64,000 bases of DNA from Brachybacterium sp. YJGR34 (GTDB lineage Bacteria > Actinomycetota > Actinomycetes > Actinomycetales > Dermabacteraceae), in contig NZ_PNFB01000017.1 in assembly GCF_003347015.1 (NCBI RefSeq), positions 1 through 64,000 on the forward strand. The letters run 5' to 3'. Both the position numbers and the translations under genes were made by a program. Below are positions 44,131 through 53,120 of the stretch, piece by piece (the stretch's first letter is position 1; the number at the start of each line of letters is the position of its first letter). Below the pieces are notes generated by a model. The model searched no databases and was not told the origin of the DNA. It was given only the letters and a program-made list of their open reading frames with translations.

Positions 44131-45672
44131 GTGCACGATGACATCCTCGAGATGAGGTCGATCACCAAGCGGTTCCCCGGCGTCACCGCCCTGAAGGACG
44201 TGTCCCTCAGGGTGCGCGAGGGGGAGATCCACGCGATCTGCGGGGAGAACGGCGCCGGCAAGTCGACGCTGATGAAGGTGCTCTCCGGCGTGGAGCCGGC
44301 CGGCACCTACGAGGGGGAGATCCACTTCCGCGGCCGCCCGATGAGCTTCGCGACCGTCAACGACTCCGAGGCCGAGGGGATCGTGATCATCCACCAGGAG
44401 CTCGCCCTGGTGCCCTACCTCTCCGTCGCGGAGAACATCTTCCTGGGCAACGAGCGGTCCAGGGCCGGGATCATCAGCTGGCACGAGACCAACGCCCGCG
44501 CCGCCGAGCTGCTGGCGCGCGTGGGGCTGGACGAGAATCCGGTGACCCCCGTCGACCACCTCGGCGTGGGCAAGCAGCAGCTGGTCGAGATCGCCAAGGC
44601 GCTCTCGAAGGACGTGAGCCTGCTGATCCTCGACGAGCCCACCGCCGCGCTGAACGACGACGACTCCGAGCACCTGCTGGGACTCATCCGCGGACTGCGC
44701 GACGAGGGCGTGACCTGCATCATCATCTCCCACAAGCTGGGGGAGATCGTCGAGGTCGCGGACTCCACCACGATCATCCGCGACGGCTCGACCATCGAGA
44801 CGATCGACATGCACGTGCCCGAGCCGGAGCGCCCCGCCCTCATCCCCCGCCTCATCCGCGGCATGGTGGGCCGCGACATCGAGCACCTCTATCCCGAGCG
44901 GGACGCCGAGATCGGCGAGGAGATCCTGCGGATCGAGGACTGGCACGTCGGCCATCCCACCCAGCAGGACCGGGTGGTCGTGGACGGCGCCTCGCTGCAC
45001 GTGCGCGCCGGGGAGGTGGTCGGCATCGCGGGGCTGATGGGCGCCGGTCGCACCGAGCTGGCCAGGAGCGTCTTCGGCCGGTCCTACGGCCGGGACATCA
45101 CCGGGACCGTCTCGATGCACGGGAAGCCGGTCCAGCTGCGCAGCGTCGCCGAGGCGATCGCGCACGGCCTCGCCTACGTCTCCGAGGACCGCAAGCAGTA
45201 CGGTCTGAACCTCATCCAGGACATCCGCACCAATGTCACCGCCGCTGCGCTGCGGAAGGTGACCACCGGCCCCTGGATCGACGGCAACGAGGAGATAGCG
45301 GTCGCCGAGCGCTACCGCTCCTCGTTGAACATCAAGACGCCCACGGTGATGTCCCTGGTGGGGAAGCTGTCCGGGGGCAACCAGCAGAAGGTGGTGCTCA
45401 GCAAGTGGCTCTTCACCGAGCCCGAGGTGCTGATCCTGGACGAGCCCACCCGCGGCGTCGACGTCGGCGCGAAGTTCGAGATCTACTCGATCATCAACGA
45501 GCTCGCCGAGGCGGGCAAGGCGATCATCGTCATCTCCTCGGAGCTGCCCGAGGTCATGGGGCTCGCCGATCGCATCTACACACTGTCCGTCGGGCGGATC
45601 ACCGGAGAGGTCCCCGCCCGGGACGCCACCCAGGAGCGCCTCATGGAGCTCATGACCAGGGAAAGGGAGTGA
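44131..45672 (+). CDS. mmsA: Monosaccharide ABC importer ATPase (MmsA/GguA type)
   Basis: A 513-residue protein with two ATPase domains in tandem. Domain 1 has Walker A CGENGAGKSTLMKVLSG, signature LGVGKQQLVEIAKAL and Walker B LLILDEPTAAL. Domain 2 has a degenerate Walker A (GLMGAGRTELARSVFG), signature LSGGNQQKVVLSKWL and Walker B VLILDEPTRGVD. This layout is standard for monosaccharide (CUT2) importers. GTG at 44131 is the start, with GGAGGG upstream. The permease gene begins 7 bases after its stop. Confidence 0.95.
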   Translation: MHDDILEMRSITKRFPGVTALKDVSLRVREGEIHAICGENGAGKSTLMKVLSGVEPAGTYEGEIHFRGRPMSFATVNDSEAEGIVIIHQELALVPYLSVAENIFLGNERSRAGIISWHETNARAAELLARVGLDENPVTPVDHLGVGKQQLVEIAKALSKDVSLLILDEPTAALNDDDSEHLLGLIRGLRDEGVTCIIISHKLGEIVEVADSTTIIRDGSTIETIDMHVPEPERPALIPRLIRGMVGRDIEHLYPERDAEIGEEILRIEDWHVGHPTQQDRVVVDGASLHVRAGEVVGIAGLMGAGRTELARSVFGRSYGRDITGTVSMHGKPVQLRSVAEAIAHGLAYVSEDRKQYGLNLIQDIRTNVTAAALRKVTTGPWIDGNEEIAVAERYRSSLNIKTPTVMSLVGKLSGGNQQKVVLSKWLFTEPEVLILDEPTRGVDVGAKFEIYSIINELAEAGKAIIVISSELPEVMGLADRIYTLSVGRITGEVPARDATQERLMELMTRERE

Positions 45673-45679
45673 GTGCCTG

Positions 45680-46861
45680 ATGGCCGGAACCTCCGACATC
45701 AAGGAGCTCCTGACGCGGAATCTGCGTCAGAGCGGGATCTACATCGCCTTCGTCGCGATCGTGCTGCTGTTCACGATCCTCACCGGCGGGGCCCTGCTGA
45801 GCCCGGGCAACCTCACCAACCTGGTGCTGCAGTACTCCTACATCCTCATCCTCGCGATCGGGATGGTGCTGATCATCGTGGGCGGGCACATCGACCTGTC
45901 CGTGGGCTCGGTGGTCGCGCTGACCGGCGCGGTCGCGGCGGTGGTGGTGATCGGGAACGGCCTGCCCTGGTGGCTCGGCGTGCTGGCGGCCCTCGGCACC
46001 GGGGTGCTGGTGGGGCTGTGGCAGGGGTTCTGGGTGGCCTTCGTGGGCATCCCCGCCTTCATCGTCACCCTCGCGGGCATGCTCATCTTCCGCGGCCTGA
46101 CGATGCAGGTGCTGGGCAACGTCTCCCTCTCGCCCTTCCCGCCGGAGTACCAGTACATCTCCGGCGGCTTCCTCAACGGGCTGCTGGGCGGGTACGGGTA
46201 CGACGCCTTCACCCTGTTCCTGGCGGCCGCGCTGATCGTGGTCTTCGTGATCCAGCAGTACCGCGGCCGCCTCGCGAAGCTGAAGTACCAGCAGCAGGTC
46301 GAGGCGCAGTGGCTGTTCTGGCTGAAGAACCTCCTCATCGCTGCCGTCGTCATGGCCTTCGCCTGGCAGCTCGCCCACGCGCGCGGCCTGCCCGTGGTGC
46401 TGATCCTGCTGGCCGCGCTGATCCTCATCTACGGCTTCATCAGCCAGCGCACCATCTTCGGTCGGCACGTCTACGCCATGGGCGGCAATCTGCAGGCGGC
46501 ACAGCTCTCGGGCGTGAAGACGCGCCGGGTGAACATGCTGCTGTTCATCAACATGGGCGTTCTCTCCGCGGTCGCGGGCATCGTCTACTCCGCCCGCTCC
46601 AACAGCGCCCAGCCCGGTGCCGGCAACATGTTCGAGCTGGACGCCATCGCCGCGGCCTTCATCGGCGGCGCGGCCGTGACCGGCGGCATCGGAAAGGTGC
46701 AGGGCGCCATCATCGGCGGCCTGATCATGGCCGTGATGTCCAACGGCATGCAGATCATGGGCATCGACCAGTCCACCCAGTCGGTGGTCCGCGGTGTGGT
46801 GCTGGTGTTGGCCGTCGCCTTCGACGTCTGGAACAAGAAGCGCGCCTCGGCGAGCAGCTGA
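45680..46861 (+). CDS. mmsB: Monosaccharide ABC importer permease (MmsB/GguB type)
   Basis: A 393-residue membrane subunit of the CUT2 class with about ten helices. The conserved block GMVLIIVGGHIDLSVGSVVAL and the coupling region GGNLQAAQLSGVKTRRVNM are clear. An insertion near 190-215 (QQYRGRLAKLKYQQQVEAQW) is typical of GguB/XylH-like proteins. Last gene of the arabinose importer operon. Confidence 0.95.
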   Translation: MAGTSDIKELLTRNLRQSGIYIAFVAIVLLFTILTGGALLSPGNLTNLVLQYSYILILAIGMVLIIVGGHIDLSVGSVVALTGAVAAVVVIGNGLPWWLGVLAALGTGVLVGLWQGFWVAFVGIPAFIVTLAGMLIFRGLTMQVLGNVSLSPFPPEYQYISGGFLNGLLGGYGYDAFTLFLAAALIVVFVIQQYRGRLAKLKYQQQVEAQWLFWLKNLLIAAVVMAFAWQLAHARGLPVVLILLAALILIYGFISQRTIFGRHVYAMGGNLQAAQLSGVKTRRVNMLLFINMGVLSAVAGIVYSARSNSAQPGAGNMFELDAIAAAFIGGAAVTGGIGKVQGAIIGGLIMAVMSNGMQIMGIDQSTQSVVRGVVLVLAVAFDVWNKKRASASS

Positions 46862-47179
46862 GGGACCGCGCGGGACCTCGCCGCGCCGCGGTCGCGCCCT
46901 GCGCCGCCGGGGGGCACGGCGTGCGCGGCTGCGCTCCGCGCCCCCGGGGAGACCGCCGGGGACTCGCGGAAGCGGGCGCGGACGTTGTCCCGACGCCTGC
47001 AACGATGTAACCTCTGTGATGCACGCCACAGTCGACGTGCTGGTGCCCGAGGGCGGTGCTCCGTGGACGCGGACCCCGCGTGACCGGTTCGCCGGGTCGG
47101 CCCGCACCATGGTGAGGACCGGGTGGTCCGCTCCGGGCAGGTCGGCTCCGCAGTCTCCGTTGACCGAAGGAGAGTCGAG
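46862..47179. other. Intergenic region between importer operons, with operator
   Basis: About 318 bases. A weak 7-bp inverted repeat (GACCGCG, 46864-46893) directly after the mmsB stop may end the arabinose importer transcript. The operator TGCAACGATGTAA is at 46998-47010. No gene seen. Confidence 0.5.
46998..47010 (+). promoter_or_regulatory. Operator candidate TGCAACGATGTAA, cassette 1
   Basis: Identical over 13 bases to the site at 50596-50608 upstream of the second cassette; related sites precede GH43 and abfA. A GACGCCTGC also stands before the core at both cassettes. About 170 bases before the start codon at 47180. Confidence 0.65.
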
Positions 47180-48544
47180 ATGACCAAGCGCTCGGTGGAT
47201 CCCGCCCGTCGGCGGTCGGCGACGCAGGTCAGTCGTCGCGGGCTGCTCGGTGCCGGAGCCCTCGGGGCCTCCGCCCTGTCCCTGGCGGGATGCTCCACCC
47301 CGTTGGCGGCCGGTCTGCTGGGGGCCGACCTCGCTCCGGGGACGGTCGTGTACTGGAACCTGTTCGGCGGCGGCGACGGCGTGCGCATGCAGGACATGCA
47401 GCAGGGGTACCGCGATCAGTACGGGGCGGACTCCCTGCAGGCGACCACGCTGACCTGGGGAAATCCCTACTACTCGAAGCTGACCCTCGCCACGGTCGGC
47501 AACCAGCCGCCCGACGTGGCGGTCGCTCACCTCACCCGGGCGAAGCCGCTGTGGGACGGCGGGATCCTGGACCCCATCACCGAGGAGGACCTCGCCGGGG
47601 TGGGGCTGTCGAGCAGCGATTTCGCCGCGCAGGCCTGGGAGACGCAGGTGACCGACAGTCAGAACATCGCGATCCCCCTGGACACGCACCCCTTCACGCT
47701 CTTCTACAACCGTGAGGTGTGCGAACCGGCCGGCCTGCTCGACGCCGACGGCCTCCTCGTCGATCTCACCGGCATGGACGCCTTCGAGGCCGCCCTCGAG
47801 GAGCTGAGCGCCGTCACCGGCGGGCTCGCGATCACCGTCGCGAACGTCTCCGAGACCTCCACCCCGTGGCGCTTCTTCTGGACCCTGTACAACCAGATCT
47901 CCGATGCCACTCCCTTCCTCTCCGACGACGGCGCGACCATCAGCGTCGACGAGGAGGCCTTCCTCGAGGTCATGGAGAGGGTCCGGAGCTGGGTCGACAA
48001 GGGGTGGCTCAATCAGGGCCTCGACTACGCCACCTCGCAGACGGAGATGTTCACCGGGAGCTCCGGCTTCTATCTCCAGGGGGAGTGGGAGATCTCCACC
48101 GCGCAGTCGATCGAGGGGCTGGACTTCGGCATGGCGCCGATCCCGCAGCTCTACGACCAGCCGGCCGTCCAGGCCGACTCCCACACCTTCATCCTGCCCC
48201 GCAAGGATCGCTCGGCCGAGGAGCGCCGGCTCGCCATGCAGTTCATCAAGGTGATGCTGGAGCAGAGCATGACGTGGGCGGAGGGCGGTCACGTGCCCGC
48301 CTACCTGCCGACCTTCGAGAGCGAGGAGTTCCAGTCGCTGGAGCCGCAGCGCCACTACGCCGCGGCCGCGGACCACGCCGTCTACGACGACGCCGCGTGG
48401 TACGGGGGGTCGGGATCCACCTTCGAGGACACGGTGGGGGCCCAGCTCGGCCTCGTCCAGCAGGGGGTCCTCACCCCGGAGCAGGCTCTGCAGGCGATCA
48501 GGGACCAGCTCCAGATCTACACCTCGACGCCGAGCCCCCTCTGA
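47180..48544 (+). CDS. Oligosaccharide-binding lipoprotein, family 1, cassette 1
   Basis: Ligand-binding subunit for a CUT1 importer. The N-terminus has a twin-arginine motif (VSRRGLLGAGALG) and lipobox SLAGC with Cys38. The 454-residue body is a family-1 solute-binding fold, with TWGNPYYSKLTLATVGNQPPDVAVAHLTRAK and PLDTHPFTLFYNRE. These blocks recur in the binding protein at 50699, so the two are paralogues. ATG at 47180 follows AAGGAGAG. Arabino-oligosaccharide is the inferred ligand, from GH43 and GH51 nearby. Confidence 0.9.
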   Translation: MTKRSVDPARRRSATQVSRRGLLGAGALGASALSLAGCSTPLAAGLLGADLAPGTVVYWNLFGGGDGVRMQDMQQGYRDQYGADSLQATTLTWGNPYYSKLTLATVGNQPPDVAVAHLTRAKPLWDGGILDPITEEDLAGVGLSSSDFAAQAWETQVTDSQNIAIPLDTHPFTLFYNREVCEPAGLLDADGLLVDLTGMDAFEAALEELSAVTGGLAITVANVSETSTPWRFFWTLYNQISDATPFLSDDGATISVDEEAFLEVMERVRSWVDKGWLNQGLDYATSQTEMFTGSSGFYLQGEWEISTAQSIEGLDFGMAPIPQLYDQPAVQADSHTFILPRKDRSAEERRLAMQFIKVMLEQSMTWAEGGHVPAYLPTFESEEFQSLEPQRHYAAAADHAVYDDAAWYGGSGSTFEDTVGAQLGLVQQGVLTPEQALQAIRDQLQIYTSTPSPL

Positions 48545-48559
48545 TCCGGAAGGTCCACC

Positions 48560-49513
48560 ATGACGACGACGTCTCGTGTCGATCCCCGCGCCGCGGCCGC
48601 GACCACCGGAGTCCGCCGCCGAGGTCGCACCGGTCGCACCACGCCCGCGGCGTGGCTCTTCATCGCGCCGTTCGCGCTCTTCTACGTGGCCTTCATGATC
48701 GGCCCCACCCTGTGGATGTTCATCGCGAGCTTCTTCAACACCTCGACGGTGCACGCAGGGCTCGGCTCCTTCGCCGGCCTCGACAACTACCTCGAGATGT
48801 TCAGCCGGGACGACTTCTGGTCCGCTCTCTGGCACACGCTCCAGTTCACGCTGTACACGGTCCCGCCGCTGGTGCTCCTCGCCTTCGTCTTCGCGGTGCT
48901 CACCAACCGTGCCGCTCGCGGGCAGTGGTTCTTCCGGCTGGCGTTCTTCCTCCCCTTCATCCTCCCGTCGGCGACGATCTCCCTGATCTGGGTCTTCATC
49001 TTCACCCCGGCGAACGGCCTGTGGTCCCTGCCCGCGCAGCTGCTGGGCCTGCCGGCGGGGGCGGGGATGCTCGCCGACCCGGGCACCGCGATGATCGGCA
49101 TCGCGATCGCCACCATCTGGTGGACGATCGGCTTCAACTTCGTGCTCTACCTGGCGGGCCTGCAGGACATCCCCCGCGAGCTCTACGAGGCGGCGGCCGT
49201 CGACGGTGCCACGCCCTGGCAGCAGATCCGCTCGATCACGATCCCCCTGCTGCGCCGCACCACGGCGCTGGTGATCCTGCTGCAGATCATCGCCAGCCTG
49301 AAGATCTTCGACCAGGTCTACCTGATGACCGGCGGCGGACCGGGGATCTCCACCCAGGTGGTCCTCGGCCTGATCACCGACACCGCCTTCACGGACAACC
49401 GGATCGGCGCCGCCTCGGCGGCCTCGGTGCTCCTGTTCCTCATCGTCCTCGTGATCGCTGTCGTCCAGCAGATCGTCGAGCGAGCCGGCATCGCACGAGA
49501 GAGGGCCTCCTGA
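48560..49513 (+). CDS. Sugar ABC permease (CUT1, UgpA/MalF type), cassette 1
   Basis: A 317-residue subunit with six helices, first at about 30-55 (AAWLFIAPFALFYVAFMIGPTLW); coupling loop LYEAAAVDGATPWQQIRSITIP. It starts 15 bases after the binding-protein stop and ends one base before the partner permease gene. Confidence 0.92.
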   Translation: MTTTSRVDPRAAAATTGVRRRGRTGRTTPAAWLFIAPFALFYVAFMIGPTLWMFIASFFNTSTVHAGLGSFAGLDNYLEMFSRDDFWSALWHTLQFTLYTVPPLVLLAFVFAVLTNRAARGQWFFRLAFFLPFILPSATISLIWVFIFTPANGLWSLPAQLLGLPAGAGMLADPGTAMIGIAIATIWWTIGFNFVLYLAGLQDIPRELYEAAAVDGATPWQQIRSITIPLLRRTTALVILLQIIASLKIFDQVYLMTGGGPGISTQVVLGLITDTAFTDNRIGAASAASVLLFLIVLVIAVVQQIVERAGIARERAS

Positions 49514-49514
49514 C

Positions 49515-50417
49515 ATGACTGCCACCGACACTCGCCGTCGCCGCCGTTCGGGCGTCTCCGCCGCGGCGCCCGCCCGCGCGGTCCACGCCGGAGGCGGAGG
49601 GCGCGGATTCACGATCGCCTCCACGACGGTCCTGGTCGTCTTCGCGATCATCTGGCTGATCCCCAGCCTGTTCGCGGTCAAGACATCGCTGTCGCCCAAC
49701 GGGGTCGCCGCGCTGGGCGCGCAGGAGATCCTCACGAACTGGAGCCCGACCCTCGAGTCGTACACGAGTCTGCTGCGCCAGGGCGACATCTGGAACTGGT
49801 ACCTCTCGAGCGCGCTGACGTCGGTCATCACGGCGGTGCTGACGCTGCTGTTCGCCTCGATGGCGGCCTTCGCGCTGTCCCGACTCCGGTTCGCGGGGCG
49901 CGCGGCGGTCTATCTGCTGATCATCGCCGGGCTGATGATCCCGAGCCAGGTGCTCATCGTCCCGATCTTCGAGGAGCTGCGACTGCTGCAGCTGCTGAAC
50001 ACCTACTGGGCCGTGATCCTGCCCCAGGTGCCGTCCGTCATCGCGGTGTTCATCTTCAAGCAGTTCTTCGACGGGATCCCCCGCGAGATCGAGGAGGCCG
50101 CCCGAGTGGACGGCGCCGGACTCTGGCGCACCTACTGGTCCGTCGTGATGCCGCTGTCACGGCCGGTGACGGCGGCCGTGGCGATCCTGACCTTCGTGTG
50201 GACCTGGAACAACCTGCTGCTGCCGCTGTTCGTGCTGTCCAACCCGAACCTGATGACGATCCCCGTCGGCCTGGCCACCGTGCAGGGCACCTTCGGCCTC
50301 CGCTATGCGGACATCCAGGCCGGCGCGATCCTCGCGGCGCTGCCGCTGGTGGTCCTCTACATGTTCTTCCAGCGCCAGATCGTCGAGGGGGTGACCGGCT
50401 CCGGCCTGAAGGGCTGA
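49515..50417 (+). CDS. Sugar ABC permease (CUT1, UgpE/MalG type), cassette 1
   Basis: A 300-residue subunit with a basic N-terminal tail and six helices; coupling loop IEEAARVDGAGLWRTYWSVVMP and C-terminus FFQRQIVEGVTGSGLKG as in the MalG group. It is followed by a terminator-like hairpin at 50431. No ATPase gene accompanies it. Confidence 0.93.
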   Translation: MTATDTRRRRRSGVSAAAPARAVHAGGGGRGFTIASTTVLVVFAIIWLIPSLFAVKTSLSPNGVAALGAQEILTNWSPTLESYTSLLRQGDIWNWYLSSALTSVITAVLTLLFASMAAFALSRLRFAGRAAVYLLIIAGLMIPSQVLIVPIFEELRLLQLLNTYWAVILPQVPSVIAVFIFKQFFDGIPREIEEAARVDGAGLWRTYWSVVMPLSRPVTAAVAILTFVWTWNNLLLPLFVLSNPNLMTIPVGLATVQGTFGLRYADIQAGAILAALPLVVLYMFFQRQIVEGVTGSGLKG

Positions 50418-50430
50418 GCGACCTCCGAGC

Positions 50431-50465
50431 ACGCCCCGCGGCCCGATGGCGGTGCCGCGGGGCGT
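50431..50465 (+). terminator. Terminator after cassette 1
   Basis: Perfect 12-bp stem ACGCCCCGCGGC with an 11-base loop, 13 bases after the stop at 50417. It separates the two paralogous importer operons. Confidence 0.7.
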
Positions 50466-50595
50466 CTCCGTGCGCGGACGGCCCGGCGGGGCCCTGGCCG
50501 AGCCGGGAACTGCGACGGCCGCCGTCGACGCCGAGCGTTACGACCTCGTGACCGTACCTGCCGGGCTCATCGGTGCGCGGCGTTGACGCCTGCTT

Positions 50596-50608
50596 TGCAA
50601 CGATGTAA
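50596..50608 (+). promoter_or_regulatory. Operator candidate TGCAACGATGTAA, cassette 2
   Basis: Exact copy of the site at 46998-47010, within a longer TTTGCAACGATGTAAATT, about 90 bases before the start at 50699. The AT-rich tail may overlap the promoter. Confidence 0.65.
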
Positions 50609-50698
50609 ATTCACGGCACGTACACGAGTCCTTCGGGCTGACGACCGTCGGCGGCATCCGCCGCGGCGACCACGCCCCACCACGAAGAGGTGGACAGA

Positions 50699-52084
50699 AT
50701 GAAGCACGGTTCCTCCCGCGCCGGGACCTCGGGGTCTCGGCTGCTCTCCTCGGGCGCACGCCCCGGTCGCGGCGGACCCGCCGTCGACCGACGCTCACTG
50801 CTCAAGGGAGCAGGAGCCCTGGGGGCCCTCGGCGGTCTGGGAGCGCTGTCCGGCTGCGCCGGGGCCAACGCCCGCGCCTCCGACGACATCGCCTTCTGGC
50901 ATCTGCTCTCCGGCCCCGACGGCGTGACCATGGGCGAGATGCTCGACGGCTACATGGCCACCGACGGGGCGGCCGACGTCACCCAGACGGTGCTGGCCTG
51001 GGGCGCCCCCTACTACACGAAGCTCGCCATGGCCTCCGCCGGCGGGCGCGCCCCGGACCTCGCCGTCATGCACGTGGCGCGCGTCCCCGGGTACGCGCCG
51101 GGCGGTCTGCTGGACCCCTGGGACCTCGACCTGCTGGGCGAGTTCGGGATCCGCCAGGAGGACTTCCCGGAGCTGATCTGGGACAAGATGGTCGTCGACG
51201 GGCAGCTCACCGCGATCTCGCTCGACTCCCACCCCTTCGTCATGTACTACAACACCGAGATCGCCGAGGCGGCCGGGGTGCTGGGCAGCGATGGCCTGCT
51301 CCTGCCCACCGACAACACCGAGGACTTCCGCTCCCTGCTCCTCGAGCTCGGCGGGCAGGCACCCTCCGGGCACGGGCTGTCCTGGGGCTACCTCGGGGAC
51401 GGCTCCAACCAGTGGCGCATGTTCTCCACCTATTACACGCAGCTGGGCGGCACGATCGAGCTGCCCGTCGGCGGCCAGATGCAGTACCAGGAGGAGCTCG
51501 CGATCGAGGCGATCGAGTGGATCCTCTCGCTCATCGACGGCGAGGTGGGCAACACCAGCCACGACGCCGGCACCGCGATCTCCGAGTTCGCCACCGGCGG
51601 CGCCGGCGCCTTCTACGGCGGCGTCTGGGAGAGCGGGAGCTTCCGGAACGAGGGCGTGCCCTTCGACATGACGATGATCCCCGGGGTGCTCGGCCCGCCC
51701 GCGGCCTACGCGGACTCCCACTCCTTCGTGCTGCCCCACCAGTCCAACCCGGACCCCGAGCGGCGGCGCAACGTCCACGCGATCGTGGCCTACCTGCTGC
51801 AGAACTCGATCGACTGGGCCGCGGCCGGGCACATCCCCGCCTACTCCCCGGTCATCGAGGACCCCGCCTACGACGACCTGATCCCGCAGTCCCACTACGC
51901 CGACGCGGTGGACCACCTGGTCTACGATCCGCCGGCCTGGTTCACCGGGTCCGGCAGTGACTTCCACACCTACTTCGGCAACGACATGCAGAACGTCTGG
52001 GCCCGGCGCGCCGAGCCGCTGGACGGCTGGAACGCCTTCGTCGCCCGAGTGAACGCCCTGCTCGAGAAGCCGGAGCCGATGTGA
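50699..52084 (+). CDS. Oligosaccharide-binding lipoprotein, family 1, cassette 2
   Basis: Paralogue of the protein at 47180. Twin-arginine signal (VDRRSLLKGAGALG) and lipobox ALSGC with Cys53; shared blocks AWGAPYYTKLAMASAGGRAPDLAVMHVAR and SLDSHPFVMYYNTE. A long, Gly/Arg-rich pre-region (1-28) precedes the signal. ATG at 50699 is chosen over a GTG three codons earlier because GAAGAGG lies 8 bases before it. Two near-identical systems in tandem probably take oligomers of different length or branching. Confidence 0.9.
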   Translation: MKHGSSRAGTSGSRLLSSGARPGRGGPAVDRRSLLKGAGALGALGGLGALSGCAGANARASDDIAFWHLLSGPDGVTMGEMLDGYMATDGAADVTQTVLAWGAPYYTKLAMASAGGRAPDLAVMHVARVPGYAPGGLLDPWDLDLLGEFGIRQEDFPELIWDKMVVDGQLTAISLDSHPFVMYYNTEIAEAAGVLGSDGLLLPTDNTEDFRSLLLELGGQAPSGHGLSWGYLGDGSNQWRMFSTYYTQLGGTIELPVGGQMQYQEELAIEAIEWILSLIDGEVGNTSHDAGTAISEFATGGAGAFYGGVWESGSFRNEGVPFDMTMIPGVLGPPAAYADSHSFVLPHQSNPDPERRRNVHAIVAYLLQNSIDWAAAGHIPAYSPVIEDPAYDDLIPQSHYADAVDHLVYDPPAWFTGSGSDFHTYFGNDMQNVWARRAEPLDGWNAFVARVNALLEKPEPM

Positions 52085-52181
52085 TCACCATGCCTGCCTC
52101 CCCCCGCGCCGCGGCCGCCTCGGCCCCCGCGACGCCCGTCCTGACCGTGATCCCCCGTCCGTCCGTCGAAGGAGACGACCG

Positions 52182-53120
52182 ATGACCACCGCCGCCCCGC
52201 CCCGGGCCTCCGGCGCGGCCGACCACCTCGCCGCCGGCCGCACCCGCAGGCGCCGCATCGACAACCTGCGCGGGTGGATCTACTGCGCCCCGTTCCTCCT
52301 CGCCTTCGGGCTCTTCCTCATCTGGCCCACGCTCTACGGCCTGTGGATGAGCTTCACCGGCACCAGCCTCGCCGGCACCAACACCCAATTCGTGGGTCTG
52401 GACAACTACGTCGAGGCGTTCGGGGACCCCGACGTCTGGAGCTCCCTGGGCAACACCGTGTGGTTCACGGTCCTGTCCACGATCCCGCTGGTGCTGGTCG
52501 CGCTGGTGCTCGCGGTGCTCGTGAACATCGGCCTGCCCGGGCAGTGGCTCTGGCGCCTGTCCTTCTTCCTGCCCTTCCTGCTGGCCTCGACCGTGGTCTC
52601 CCAGTTCTGGGTCTGGATGTACAACCCCCAGCTGGGCCTGGTCAACACCTTCCTGGGATGGTTCGGGATCACCGGGCCGGCCTGGTTGCAGAACCCCAAC
52701 ACCGCCATGATCGCCGTGGTCGTCACCACCGTGTGGTGGACCATCGGCTTCAACTTCCTGCTCTACCTGGCGGCCCTGCAGAACATCCCCGACCACCTCT
52801 ACGAGGCGGCCTCCCTGGACGGCGCCGGCTCCTGGCGGAGGTTCATCTCCATCACGGTGCCGCAGCTCGCGCCCACCACCGTTCTGGTGCTCGTGCTGCA
52901 GATGCTGGCCTCGCTGAAGGTCTTCGACCAGTTCTTCCAGATGACCGGCGGCGGACCGGGCGGCTCGACCCGTCCGATCCTGCTGTACATCTACGAGGTC
53001 GGCTTCACCGGATACCGCCTGGGCTACGCCTCGGCGATCTCCTACATCTTCTTCTTCATGATCATCATCGTCTCCATCGCGTACATGGTGATCTCGTCCC
53101 GACGGAGCGTGAAGGCATGA
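52182..53120 (+). CDS. Sugar ABC permease (CUT1, UgpA/MalF type), cassette 2
   Basis: A 312-residue subunit, six helices, first at about 28-52 (GWIYCAPFLLAFGLFLIWPTLYG); coupling loop LYEAASLDGAGSWRRFISITVP. AAGGAG precedes the ATG. Paralogue of the protein at 48560 (both share TVWWTIGFNFLLYLA-type sequence). Its stop overlaps the next start (ATGA). Confidence 0.92.
   Translation: MTTAAPPRASGAADHLAAGRTRRRRIDNLRGWIYCAPFLLAFGLFLIWPTLYGLWMSFTGTSLAGTNTQFVGLDNYVEAFGDPDVWSSLGNTVWFTVLSTIPLVLVALVLAVLVNIGLPGQWLWRLSFFLPFLLASTVVSQFWVWMYNPQLGLVNTFLGWFGITGPAWLQNPNTAMIAVVVTTVWWTIGFNFLLYLAALQNIPDHLYEAASLDGAGSWRRFISITVPQLAPTTVLVLVLQMLASLKVFDQFFQMTGGGPGGSTRPILLYIYEVGFTGYRLGYASAISYIFFFMIIIVSIAYMVISSRRSVKA

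Noticed and set aside
45650..49831. 1393-residue minus-strand open frame across the importer genes
   Set aside because: It crosses several well-supported genes on the other strand, is full of Arg/Gly/Asp/Glu/His repeats, and has no recognisable domain.
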